Below, piece by piece: positions 1 to 8,377 of a stretch of 64,000 bases of DNA. Below the pieces are notes generated by a model. It saw nothing but the letters and a program-made list of their open reading frames with translations, searched no databases and was not told the origin of the DNA. The stretch spans positions 1-64,000 of the forward strand of contig NZ_JACYXF010000026.1 of assembly GCF_015352985.1 (NCBI RefSeq), written 5' to 3'. The translations under genes were made by a program, and so were the position numbers. Source of the DNA: Noviherbaspirillum malthae. Its GTDB lineage: Bacteria; Pseudomonadota; Gammaproteobacteria; Burkholderiales; Burkholderiaceae_D. Each line of letters opens with the position of its first letter. The first letter of the stretch is position 1.

Positions 1-328
1 TAACTCTATCGTCACCCATGGTGGCGGATTCCTTTCTGCTGAAATGTTTCGGTCTAGACAACCTTATTTCAGCAGCATCCGCCGCCTTCTTCAACTACCC
101 CTCATCCACAACATTCCGTTATACCTCCTGCAACAGGCCGAAGCCGCGCTCCGACGCATGCATATGCTTCGATAAAGCGGAAGAGTTCGAGGTCTTGAGA
201 GACGTCACATAATGTTCATCGATGTCGCTGCTGGTTACAGTTATTTACCCTTGATACATCCGGCTTGTCGTTATATGCCAAACCGCTGGTTAGGCTTTCG
301 TCAACTACAGTGAAAGCCTGAAATTTTG
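1..328. other. No supported gene
   Basis: Only short open frames without ribosome binding sites or recognisable products are present. The last part is probably the promoter and leader of the small zinc-ribbon-like gene that follows. I see no RNA gene, repeat or hairpin of note. Confidence 0.5.
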
Positions 329-538
329 ATGTACAAGGAAAACGACTCCGCCTGGCCTGATGACATCGTACAGTGCGCGAATGCGTCCTGCGGCCTGCGC
401 TATCGTGCGGTCAAACTCGTACCGACGATCTCGCGCCCGGATAGTCTGGGGAAATTATTCTGTCCCTATTGCGGACATCCGAGCGGCGCCGACGCGCGCT
501 ATGTCTGGTTCGGCCTGCGTCTTCAATCCCGATCCTGA
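329..538 (+). CDS. Small zinc-ribbon-like protein
   Basis: A 69-residue protein of unknown function. It has two cysteine pairs, CANASC (about residues 17-22) and CPYC (about 46-49), spaced as in a small zinc ribbon, so one structural zinc is likely. Codon use matches the high-GC neighbours, which supports a real gene. I chose ATG 329; a TTG lies directly before it, and the ribosome binding site is weak (GAAAG). No signal peptide or membrane segment is visible. It stands alone. The zinc-ribbon reading rests only on the cysteine pattern. Confidence 0.55.
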   Translation: MYKENDSAWPDDIVQCANASCGLRYRAVKLVPTISRPDSLGKLFCPYCGHPSGADARYVWFGLRLQSRS

Positions 539-722
539 CTGCAATTGCAAATCGAAAAGCGTTGAAGAGATATCAACGTTGCGGCGAACTTTTTAGGTGC
601 CGACTTATCAACAAGTAGGCAGTGGTTCCAGGCTGCACAAGGGGGTGCGACCCCGGCAATCGTTCTATTTCGGGTCTTCAGAGAGTCTTCTGAGCAATCA
701 AAGCGATGTTACGGAGAAAAAC

Positions 723-1268
723 ATGGTCAACAGATTAGCAACAGTGGCTGCGCTGGCAGTGGGCGGCTACCTTCTTTCCAAGCAGTTCAAGAAAAATCGC
801 GGTTCCGGCATGAGCTCTTCGACGACTGCGTCGATCGAGGTCAATGTGCCGGTCAGCACGGCCTACAACCAGTTCACGCAGTTCGAGGATTTCCCCAAGT
901 TCATGGACAGCGTGCATGAGGTCCGCCAGATCGACGACACCCACCTGCACTGGCGTGCTTCGGTGGCCGGCAAGGAAGAAGAATGGGATTCAGAGATCAC
1001 CGAGCAGATTCCCGACAAGCGGATCGCGTGGCGCAGCATCAACGGCGTGCCCAATGCCGGCGTCGTCACCTTCCACAAGATCAATGAAAACGTCACCCGC
1101 ATCATGCTGCAGATGGACTACGAGCCGCAGAGCATCGATGAGCAGGTCGGCGATACCCTGGGACTGGTGAAGATGCAGACTCAGGGAAATCTGAAGCGCT
1201 TCAAGCAGCTGCTTGAGGCCAAAGGCGGCGAGACTGGCGCGTGGCGCGGTTCGGTGACGCAGCACTAA
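723..1268 (+). CDS. SRPBCC-family (cyclase/dehydrase-like) membrane-anchored protein
   Basis: A protein of 181 residues. Residues 1-20 form a short hydrophobic segment (LATVAALAVGGYLLS) followed by basic residues, consistent with an N-terminal anchor or signal. From about residue 35 it follows the START/polyketide-cyclase pattern: an initial beta strand (SIEVNVPVSTAYNQF), then FEDFPKFMDSV, and a C-terminal helix (LKRFKQLLE). Proteins of this type bind hydrophobic ligands; the ligand here is unknown, and similar genes are often annotated 'cyclase/dehydrase'. ATG 723 is preceded by GGAG at good spacing, which favours it over the longer upstream extension of the frame. Confidence 0.8.
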   Translation: MVNRLATVAALAVGGYLLSKQFKKNRGSGMSSSTTASIEVNVPVSTAYNQFTQFEDFPKFMDSVHEVRQIDDTHLHWRASVAGKEEEWDSEITEQIPDKRIAWRSINGVPNAGVVTFHKINENVTRIMLQMDYEPQSIDEQVGDTLGLVKMQTQGNLKRFKQLLEAKGGETGAWRGSVTQH

Positions 1269-1490
1269 GCTGGAAGAGCGTTAAGCAAGGTAGCGGCGTT
1301 GATCGCAGGATTGCTTTAACTTCGTGTGAGTTTCGGAAAGCAAAGGCATGTACTTGATGGGTAATGCCCGGCAAGTTCTCCTTTGGATCCTGCCTGAAAG
1401 CATACGCCGACAGCCGTCTGAGTAGAGATTTCTCGATGAACCGCAGGTCGCAATGGCCAGTTCTTCAAGGATTCTCTACTTTTTTTCAGG

Positions 1491-1949
1491 TTACCTCAAA
1501 TCACCTTGTTGAAAATTATGGGAAGTCTCATTTCCGGATGTTTTATCAGGAATCCCATATTTAACCAAATTGCGAAGCTCTTCCGCACTTGTGTAGTTAT
1601 TATTGTCGTTCGGATTAATAATAGCTAAGCCACCTACTTCCAAAATTTGCCTCGCTGCTTCTCTCGCTTCGGGAGAAAACGCAACTTTTTCGCCATTAAA
1701 GTTTTTTACGTATCCCATCTCTGAAATCATTCTTAAATTTCCCTCTGTGTAACCAACATCCATATTAGGGAAACGGCGATCCAGTTCATCAGCAAGTACC
1801 GGTGCGGCTTTGTTAACGACGTTTTGTATTTCCCCTTTTATCTTCGGTAATGTTGAGGAAAAATTCAATACTTCCTCATTCTTCTTTGGTAATGTTGAGA
1901 AAAAATCCGATATTGGATTTGATATGGATGCGGAATTTATTGTAGTCAT
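1491..1949 (-). CDS. Candidate type III effector, unknown function (low GC)
   Basis: A protein of 152 residues that I do not recognise. The first 15 residues are rich in Ser, Thr, Asn and Ile, typical of a type III secretion signal. A short internal repeat (FFSTLPKK, then FSSTLPKI) covers about residues 16-37. The rest is soluble and mixed helical. The gene is clearly more AT-rich than its surroundings, which suggests horizontal acquisition. GGAGAGG lies about 7 bases before ATG 1949, which fixes the start. An HrpL-box match lies about 226 bases upstream on the same strand. The effector role is inferred from promoter and N-terminus; no enzymatic motif is visible. Confidence 0.6.
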   Translation of the reverse strand: MTTINSASISNPISDFFSTLPKKNEEVLNFSSTLPKIKGEIQNVVNKAAPVLADELDRRFPNMDVGYTEGNLRMISEMGYVKNFNGEKVAFSPEAREAARQILEVGGLAIINPNDNNNYTSAEELRNLVKYGIPDKTSGNETSHNFQQGDLR

Positions 1950-2175
1950 TCAGGCCTCTCCAATTTGAAATTAAAAAAGGTTTTTTAATCAAATATATTC
2001 CAGGCGAGATATCACTATCTGCTTTGCCGGTTTGCTCAGGTTTATGCTGAATCGCCAAGCGGTTCGATCGCTTTCTCTGATACCCGGTAGAATACCTCTC
2101 TGCAGTGAAGCGCTATGTCATGGAACCGCTTGATCCGACATGAATATATGTAAAAAATTTAACGCTTAGTACTTT

Positions 2176-2203
2176 TGTGTGGCGAAGCCGACGATAAAGT
2201 TCC
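2176..2203 (-). promoter_or_regulatory. HrpL box (hrp promoter)
   Basis: Read on the minus strand: GGAACT, 15 bases, CCACACA. The HrpL consensus is GGAACC-N15/16-CCACNNA, so there is one mismatch, the last base of the -35 part. The leader to the 152-residue gene is long (about 226 bases), which lowers confidence slightly. Confidence 0.6.
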
Positions 2204-2483
2204 TGACGACAGTGCATTCAGTTACAACATTTCACTGCAGCAGTCATGAGACGCACGCCAGCAGAAGCGCTGTTCTTGCAAGAATCGATGACCATCCCTT
2301 AAACCATGGCTGTACATACTTGCAGCCATAAATATCCTGCGCAATCTCGTTCCAGACGGCTGACATCAGTAGTTCCAGCGTAAAATCCCCTGCCCCGTAC
2401 TTTTATGGCGCCGCCTGCGAAAGCGGTCTTCCCGCGTCCGGGATACGGTGCGAACGCTTTCAGGCTCGTAAGAGAAACAGACA

Positions 2484-3071
2484 ATGTCAAGTAATGCAAT
2501 GGATATCGACCAACCAGCCATGCTGGTAACCGAACGCCTGATCCTGAGGCAATGGCAGCAACGCGATCTCATGCCTTTCGCGGCAATGAATGCCGATGCA
2601 GAGGTCATGCGGCATTTCCCCGCGCCGCTGAATGTCGAGCAGAGCAATGCGCTGGCCGGCCGCCTGTGCCAGCTCATCGCACGCGACGGATGGGGCTTCT
2701 GGGCGGTGGAGACCCGCAGCCATGCGGAATTCATCGGCTTCGTCGGGCTGCGGGAAACCATGCCGGACATGCCCTTCGGCTCATGCACGGAAGTCGGCTG
2801 GCGGCTGGCGCGCAGCCATTGGGGAAAGGGCTATGCAACCGAAGCCGCGGAAGGGGCGCTGCGTTTCGGTTTCGAGAAGCTGGCGCTGGAGGAAATCGTG
2901 TCCTTTACCGCCTTGTCCAATCAACCGTCGCAGGCGGTGATGCGCAGGCTCGGCATGCGCCGCAATCTGCGCGAAGACTTCGACCATCCCGCAGTCCCGG
3001 AAGGTCATGCGCTGCGCCGGCATTGCCTGTACCGGCTGTCGTACGACATGTGGCGGGAACAGCGTGCCTGA
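2484..3071 (+). CDS. GNAT-family N-acetyltransferase (RimJ/RimL type)
   Basis: A protein of 195 residues with the standard order of the family that transfers acetyl from acetyl-CoA to an amine. It starts with the RimJ/RimL-like entry TERLILRQW (about 16-24) and has the acetyl-CoA loop region GWRLARSHWGKGYATEA (about 106-122). It ends with the ALSNQPSQAVMRRLGM segment typical of small acyltransferases. The substrate cannot be inferred. Length is normal. The ribosome binding site before ATG 2484 is weak (AAGAGA). It converges on the phosphopantetheinyl transferase downstream and is not in an operon. Confidence 0.88.
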   Translation: MSSNAMDIDQPAMLVTERLILRQWQQRDLMPFAAMNADAEVMRHFPAPLNVEQSNALAGRLCQLIARDGWGFWAVETRSHAEFIGFVGLRETMPDMPFGSCTEVGWRLARSHWGKGYATEAAEGALRFGFEKLALEEIVSFTALSNQPSQAVMRRLGMRRNLREDFDHPAVPEGHALRRHCLYRLSYDMWREQRA

Positions 3072-3153
3072 CGCATACCGCCTGGGCTTATGGGCTGCGA
3101 TGTGCAGCCTCTCGGCCTGACTCTTTCACCGCTTCAAGCCTGGTGCCGGAAGC

Positions 3154-3780
3154 TCAGGCCGGCCTGGTAGTTTCGGCAAGATCGGCCAGGGTGCCGACAT
3201 ATTCATTGCGGCACCCGCCGCATCGCGAGAAATCCAGAGATCGCAGCTTGCAGGTGCCGAGCCGGGCATCCCTGGCTTGGCTTTGTTCTTCAAGCGCCAT
3301 GCCCAGACATTTCAGCGCGGCTTCCAGCGCGGTCCACTCATGCGCAAATGCCCGCTCCCGCTGGTCAGGCGGCTGTCGTCGAATGCGCGTTGCCGCTTCC
3401 GGCGGCAGGTAATCCTGCATCACCGCTTCCCAGTCCGGCATCGCCGATACGCGCATGAGATCTACGCCTGCCGGGTGCCGGCTGAGAGCGGCGATCGAGC
3501 AGCCGGGTTCATGACTGATCGACAGGTGGACTTTCATGCCGCGCACCACGGCGTACGGTGCTTGGCCCGGCTGCGTCACCAGTTCTACCAATTCGGCCGG
3601 CACCGCATGCTGCAGCGAGAGGACGTCGCGCAGGGCCGCGCGTATTTTTGCGCGTGCATCGTGCCGTATCGCCGAGTCGGCGGTCGCGACGCTGACGACG
3701 AGCGGGTCCGCGGCGATCTCGCGCAGCTTGAGCCCTTCCGGCAGCGGCCACGGATAAACCTCGACGGGAGCACCCCGCAC
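3154..3780 (-). CDS. 4'-phosphopantetheinyl transferase (Sfp-type)
   Basis: A protein of 208 residues. This family moves the phosphopantetheine arm from CoA onto a serine of carrier-protein domains. The signatures are visible: HLSISHEPGCSIAAL (about 83-97), AGVDLMRV (about 104-111) with the Mg-binding Asp, and WTALEAALKCLG (about 149-160), matching WxxxEAxxK. The start is GTG at 3780, 4 bases after the stop of the NRPS-like gene, so the two are almost certainly co-transcribed and this enzyme probably activates that carrier domain. The C-terminus contains CGGC and is somewhat shorter than in Sfp. Confidence 0.88.
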   Translation of the reverse strand: MRGAPVEVYPWPLPEGLKLREIAADPLVVSVATADSAIRHDARAKIRAALRDVLSLQHAVPAELVELVTQPGQAPYAVVRGMKVHLSISHEPGCSIAALSRHPAGVDLMRVSAMPDWEAVMQDYLPPEAATRIRRQPPDQRERAFAHEWTALEAALKCLGMALEEQSQARDARLGTCKLRSLDFSRCGGCRNEYVGTLADLAETTRPA

Positions 3781-3784
3781 GGAA

Positions 3785-6700
3785 TCAGTCCCTCTCCGGC
3801 TGTGCCGGGCAGCCGTGCCAGCGCGTGGCGGATGGAATATGCTCGCCTTTCATCACCAGCGTAAGCGGGCCGAGCCGCGCATGGTCCTCGACCTTCGCGC
3901 CATACAGCACGGCGCTGCGCGGGCCCATGTAGACGCAGCGTCCGATGTTCACGTCGTCGATCTTCATTACCCGGTCCTCGAACAGGTGGGTCTGCGGACA
4001 AGACAGCGCATTGATCTCGCTGTACTCGCCGATGCGCACGCAGTCGAATTCGGTGATGTCGGTGGTATCCATGTACACCCCGCGCCCGATGCGGGTACCC
4101 AGCAGATTCAAGGCCGGCGGCAGCCAGGGCGTGCCGCGCAGGTAGCGCATGAAATTGGGCACGGCAATGCCTTCGTAGAGATTCGTCACCGCTTCAGACA
4201 GCCAGACGAATGGCGTCCACATCGGCGCATTGCGCTTCTGATACCGGTACAGCAGCGTCCACTTCAGCAGGGCGACGAAAAGGAAGGTGCCCGCGCCGTA
4301 GGCCAGGCCGGCCATGGTCAAGTCGGCAACGGCTTCCAGCCAGCGTCCGGCGCCGGCCAGCGGCATCACGTCGAGCACGATGGTATAGCCGACCGCGATC
4401 ACGATGGCGTGCGGCGCGATGATGCGGAAGGCTTCGACCAGTCCGCGTGCGAGGCGGCGCAGCGGCGACGGACGAAAGGTCAGCTTCTCGGGGAATCCCG
4501 CGGTCTCTTCGCGCGCCGGCAGGTGCATGGGCGGAGAGCCCAGCCAGGTGTCGCCGTCGCGGATGGCGGCGTTGTCCGGCACGGTCGAATGCACGCCGAT
4601 CAGGACATTCTCGGGCAGCAGCGTGCCGTCGGGAATATAGGCGCCGTTGCCGACGAAGCTGCGGCGCGAGACCTCCGTGGGTTTCATCGTCATCCAGCCG
4701 CCGTCGATGCGCTCGTCGCCCAGCATGACGGCATCGGCGATGAAGGTATCGTCGCCCAGCGTCAGCATGTCGGGTACCAGGCCGAGCGCCGTGGAGATCT
4801 CCGCGTTGCGGCCCACCTTGGCGCCGAGCATCCGGTACCAGGACGAGGCATAAAGCGTCGCGTACAGGCCGTGCAGCACGTTCAGGCTGGATTCCTGAAT
4901 CTGGTTGACGAACCATTTGCGGCAGTACAGGTTGCTGTGCACCGGCCAAGTGCCCGGCTTCATGCGCGGCAGCACGCTCCAGCGGATCAGCGCCGACAGC
5001 AGCAGGGTGCATACCACCAGCACCGCCGTGGCCGGGAAGGCGAGCACGAAGTAGCGCGCAAGCTGCCACGCGATGCCGTTGCCCTGCAGCCAGGTGAAGT
5101 GGCTGCCGGTATCGAGCCAGTCGATCAGCATGAAGCTGGGGAAAACCGGCAGGAAGAACAGCACCGATACCAGCAGCGCGCCGACGGCAAAGAAGGCGGT
5201 TTCGCCGGCGCGGCGTTTGCGTGAGGCCACAGGGCGGGGCGGATTGTCCGAAGGATCGAAGGCGCCGGCATCGGCGGCGGGAGATCCCTTCCAGATGCGT
5301 TCCGCGGGTACCGACCTGCCGTCGCTCAATGCAGACTGTCCTTCCAGATGACCGAAGGCGCCGACGGAGGTATTGCCCTCCAGGACCGCGTAGGAACCAA
5401 TGCAGGCATCGGGGCCGATGTCGATCGCGCCGAGATGCAGCATGCCCCGTTCGACGCGGGCATTCTCGAAATTGACTGCATTGCCGATACTTGCGCCGTC
5501 GCCAATGCAAAGAAGATCGGGCGACCTTATCGTCATCGATCCGATCGTGACATCGTCACCGACCTTGGCGCCCAGCGCCCGCAGCCACCATGCCTGCAAT
5601 GAGGAGCCGGTCAGCAGGTAGGCTGGCACCGCCTCCACCAGCCTGTCGGCCAGCCACCAGCGGTAATAAGTCATGCCCCACAGCGGATACTTGCCCGGCT
5701 TGAGGCGGCCGGCGATCAGCCATTTGCCGCCGATCGCCAGCGCGAATTCGAGCAGCGTGGCCGCCACGAAGACGGCAATCGATACGGCAACGGCCCGCAG
5801 GACGGAATCGCCCGGATCACCGGTGAAGAAATGGTAGGCAAAGAAGGGCGCCAGCCACTGGCCCATCCGGATCGATACCAGTGCAGGCACGGCCGCGGCC
5901 TGCGCGAGCGCGCAGCGCCAGCGCCTGAATGCGCTCGGCGGCGTCCATTCGGTATCGACCTGGGCGGCTTTCGGCTGAACGGCTGCAATCGCCTGAGCGA
6001 TGCGTTCGATGCTGCGGTTCTGATAAATGTCGCGCACCGTCACATGCGCGAAACGCGGATCGGTCCTCAGCGTCGACGCCAGGCGCGCGGCCAGCAGCGA
6101 GTGGCCGCCGAGGTCGGAAAAGAAATCGGCGCTGCGGCGGATCGGCTGGCCGGGGAACAGCTTGGCCAGCGCGGCGAACAGCGCCTCTTCCTCCGGTGAG
6201 GCCGGGACGTCGCTTTCTGCGTTCGTGCCGTCAACCGGCGCCTGTGCCAGCGGGCGGGCCTTCAAGGCCTTGCGGTCGATCTTGCCCGAGGTCAGGCGCG
6301 GCATCTCGGCAAGCACTTCATAGCTGCCCGGCACCATGTACGGAGCCAGCGTCGCCGACAGTGCGCTGCGCAGGGCGGCTGTCGAAAGCTGCTCGTCGCT
6401 GTCCGCGACCAGATAGGCTGCCAGCTGGTCGATGCCGTCGTCCTGCCGCAGCACCACGGCGGCGGTGCCCACGCCGGGCTGGCGCGTCAGCGCCGCTTCG
6501 ATTTCTCCCAGCTCCACACGGAAGCCGCGAATCTTGACCTGGTCGTCGGTGCGGCCTAGGCATTGCACGCGGCCGTCGGCATCGATGCGCGCCAGGTCTC
6601 CGGTGCGGTAGAGCCGCGTCTGGTGTTCATTGGTCGCCCAGGGATTGGGCAGGAATTTTTCCGCCGTGAGTTCGGGACGTCCGAGGTAGCCGGCAGCCAC

Positions 6701-7870
6701 GCCGGGACCGGTGATGCAGAGTTCTCCCACCTCGCCGCGCGGCTGCAGGGACAGGCCTTTCTCGATGGCGGTATCGATGACCAGCAATCCGTAGTTGGGC
6801 AGCGGCCGGCCGATGGTGACCGGTTCGCCGGCGTGCAGTTCCGCCAGGCTGGCCGATACCGTGGCTTCGGTCGGGCCATACGTATTGAAGACGCGGCGGC
6901 CGGGACGCGCCCAGCGCGCCACCAGCGCTTCCGGGCACATTTCGCCGCCGAGATTGATCAGCCGCAGCTTGGGTACATCCTGGTTGAACAAGGCAAGCAG
7001 CGTCGGCACCGCATGCAGCACCGTGATTTGCTGTTCCATGAGCGCACGCGGAAGGGCTTCGGGATCAGATGCGATTTCCTTGGGGGCGATCCAGAGCGTA
7101 GCGCCGACCAGATAGCTGATCCAGATTTCCTCGAACGACATGTCGAAGGCGACCGAGAAGCCCTGGTAGACGCGGTCCTGTTCGCTGACCCCCAGCATCG
7201 CATTTTCGCTGCGCAGGAAATGGCAGATGCTGCCCTGGGTGATCATGATGCCCTTGGGCTTGCCGGTCGAACCCGAGGTATAGATGACATAGGCCGGATC
7301 GGCGGGCGAAGCGAGCGTGCGCCTGCGCAGCTGTCCTGATGCCGGAGCGAGCAGGGCTTGCGCTGTCCATGCCGTGCCGCTCCATGAAGCGGCGGGGTCG
7401 CCGCCCGCATGCATCGGCGCAATGAACTCGCTGCAGCTGACGAGACCCGTTGCCTGCGCATCGTTCAGGCAGACCGCAACGCGCTCGGCCGGCGTATCGG
7501 CGTCGAACGGCAGCCATGCCGCGCCCGTCTTTGCGATCCCCGCCTGCGTGATCAGAAGATCAATCCCGCGCGGCAGCCACAAGCCGACGATCTGCCCCGG
7601 CTGGACGCCGGCTTCAATGAGGCGCGACGCGACGCAGTCGGCCTGCGCATTCAGCTCGCGATAGCTCAGGCGCCTCTCGCCATGGATCAGCGCGGTCTGT
7701 TCGGGAAGTCGGGCAGCGGTCGCTTCCAGCAGATCGGCCAGGATTTCCTTTCTGATCAGACTCGGTTCGGATGGACCGTGCAGGATCTCGGGCCGCGCAA
7801 ACCCGTGAAGCGGGGAAGGCGATGAAGGCATTGACAGGTCGACCAGGTCGGTCTGGAGAGATGCGGTCAT
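3785..7870 (-). CDS. Pls/PosA-family NRPS (adenylation, carrier, membrane left-handed-helix domains)
   Basis: A protein of about 1361 residues. An N-terminal adenylation domain shows YTSGSTGKPKG, FDMSFEEIW, NTYGPTEATV, YRTGDL and SGKIDRKAL. A carrier domain follows with GGHSLLAA, whose Ser takes phosphopantetheine. The C-terminal half has several hydrophobic membrane segments alternating with hexapeptide left-handed-helix repeats. This is the layout of epsilon-poly-lysine synthetase (Pls) and PosA, which polymerise a single amino acid without condensation or thioesterase domains. By-eye alignment to GrsA gives pocket residues D-M-E-H-I-L-T-V-S; the acidic third residue suggests a cationic substrate (inference). 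I chose ATG 7870; upstream in-frame codons would lengthen it by 35 residues. The start is not secured by a strong ribosome binding site. Confidence 0.9.
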   Translation of the reverse strand: MTASLQTDLVDLSMPSSPSPLHGFARPEILHGPSEPSLIRKEILADLLEATAARLPEQTALIHGERRLSYRELNAQADCVASRLIEAGVQPGQIVGLWLPRGIDLLITQAGIAKTGAAWLPFDADTPAERVAVCLNDAQATGLVSCSEFIAPMHAGGDPAASWSGTAWTAQALLAPASGQLRRRTLASPADPAYVIYTSGSTGKPKGIMITQGSICHFLRSENAMLGVSEQDRVYQGFSVAFDMSFEEIWISYLVGATLWIAPKEIASDPEALPRALMEQQITVLHAVPTLLALFNQDVPKLRLINLGGEMCPEALVARWARPGRRVFNTYGPTEATVSASLAELHAGEPVTIGRPLPNYGLLVIDTAIEKGLSLQPRGEVGELCITGPGVAAGYLGRPELTAEKFLPNPWATNEHQTRLYRTGDLARIDADGRVQCLGRTDDQVKIRGFRVELGEIEAALTRQPGVGTAAVVLRQDDGIDQLAAYLVADSDEQLSTAALRSALSATLAPYMVPGSYEVLAEMPRLTSGKIDRKALKARPLAQAPVDGTNAESDVPASPEEEALFAALAKLFPGQPIRRSADFFSDLGGHSLLAARLASTLRTDPRFAHVTVRDIYQNRSIERIAQAIAAVQPKAAQVDTEWTPPSAFRRWRCALAQAAAVPALVSIRMGQWLAPFFAYHFFTGDPGDSVLRAVAVSIAVFVAATLLEFALAIGGKWLIAGRLKPGKYPLWGMTYYRWWLADRLVEAVPAYLLTGSSLQAWWLRALGAKVGDDVTIGSMTIRSPDLLCIGDGASIGNAVNFENARVERGMLHLGAIDIGPDACIGSYAVLEGNTSVGAFGHLEGQSALSDGRSVPAERIWKGSPAADAGAFDPSDNPPRPVASRKRRAGETAFFAVGALLVSVLFFLPVFPSFMLIDWLDTGSHFTWLQGNGIAWQLARYFVLAFPATAVLVVCTLLLSALIRWSVLPRMKPGTWPVHSNLYCRKWFVNQIQESSLNVLHGLYATLYASSWYRMLGAKVGRNAEISTALGLVPDMLTLGDDTFIADAVMLGDERIDGGWMTMKPTEVSRRSFVGNGAYIPDGTLLPENVLIGVHSTVPDNAAIRDGDTWLGSPPMHLPAREETAGFPEKLTFRPSPLRRLARGLVEAFRIIAPHAIVIAVGYTIVLDVMPLAGAGRWLEAVADLTMAGLAYGAGTFLFVALLKWTLLYRYQKRNAPMWTPFVWLSEAVTNLYEGIAVPNFMRYLRGTPWLPPALNLLGTRIGRGVYMDTTDITEFDCVRIGEYSEINALSCPQTHLFEDRVMKIDDVNIGRCVYMGPRSAVLYGAKVEDHARLGPLTLVMKGEHIPSATRWHGCPAQPERD

Positions 7871-8377
7871 TGAAAGCTTTGCAATAGCGCTGGGGAAGAT
7901 GAGCGGAAGACGAGGAGCTGTTGGTTCAGGTGCGAAGACAAGACCTGGACCGAGCCGAGCGGCATGTGAGCACACCGCATATGCAGGCTCGCCTGCATGG
8001 GCATGGGGGCCACATCTGCTCCATCAGCTCGCCCCGGCATGCAGGCCTGTTGTCATACTGAACATTGGGTCTTTCGTACGGCGTCGATAAATGCCGAACA
8101 CCGATGGTTTCCGGTGTTCTTCCTAACGGCGTGCCGAACCATTGCAGTACGGCACGCCGATAGACGGATTCTGATCTAACGCAAGACGATTCGTTCCGTT
8201 GACGGAGCACGGACAAAAATCGACGCATGCCGGCGTCTGCTGTCACACTGATCAGACGGCGGCAAGGCAGGTGAGCGGATGATTGCAGGAGGGATGATTT
8301 GTCAGCTTATTGTCAGGAGCATCGCAGTGACGATTCGGCATGGACGCGTATGCCGGCTTTGCATCACGGTGGGCTTG
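7871..8377. other. Intergenic region upstream of the NRPS gene
   Basis: About 500 bases between the NRPS-like gene and the end of the kinase-like effector gene. Only overlapping short frames without ribosome binding sites occur. It presumably carries the synthetase promoter. I found no convincing operator or hairpin. Confidence 0.5.

Noticed and set aside
1876..2058. 60-codon frame between the HrpL box and the 152-residue gene
   Set aside because: Overlaps that gene out of frame and has no ribosome site; considered as a possible chaperone but not supported.
2122..2150. GGAACC on the plus strand as a sixth HrpL box
   Set aside because: No CCAC-like element at 15-16 bases, and no suitable gene downstream.
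3815..5224. 469-codon frame opposite the NRPS gene
   Set aside because: Antisense to a well-supported domain; translation is His/Arg/Ala-rich without any family signature.
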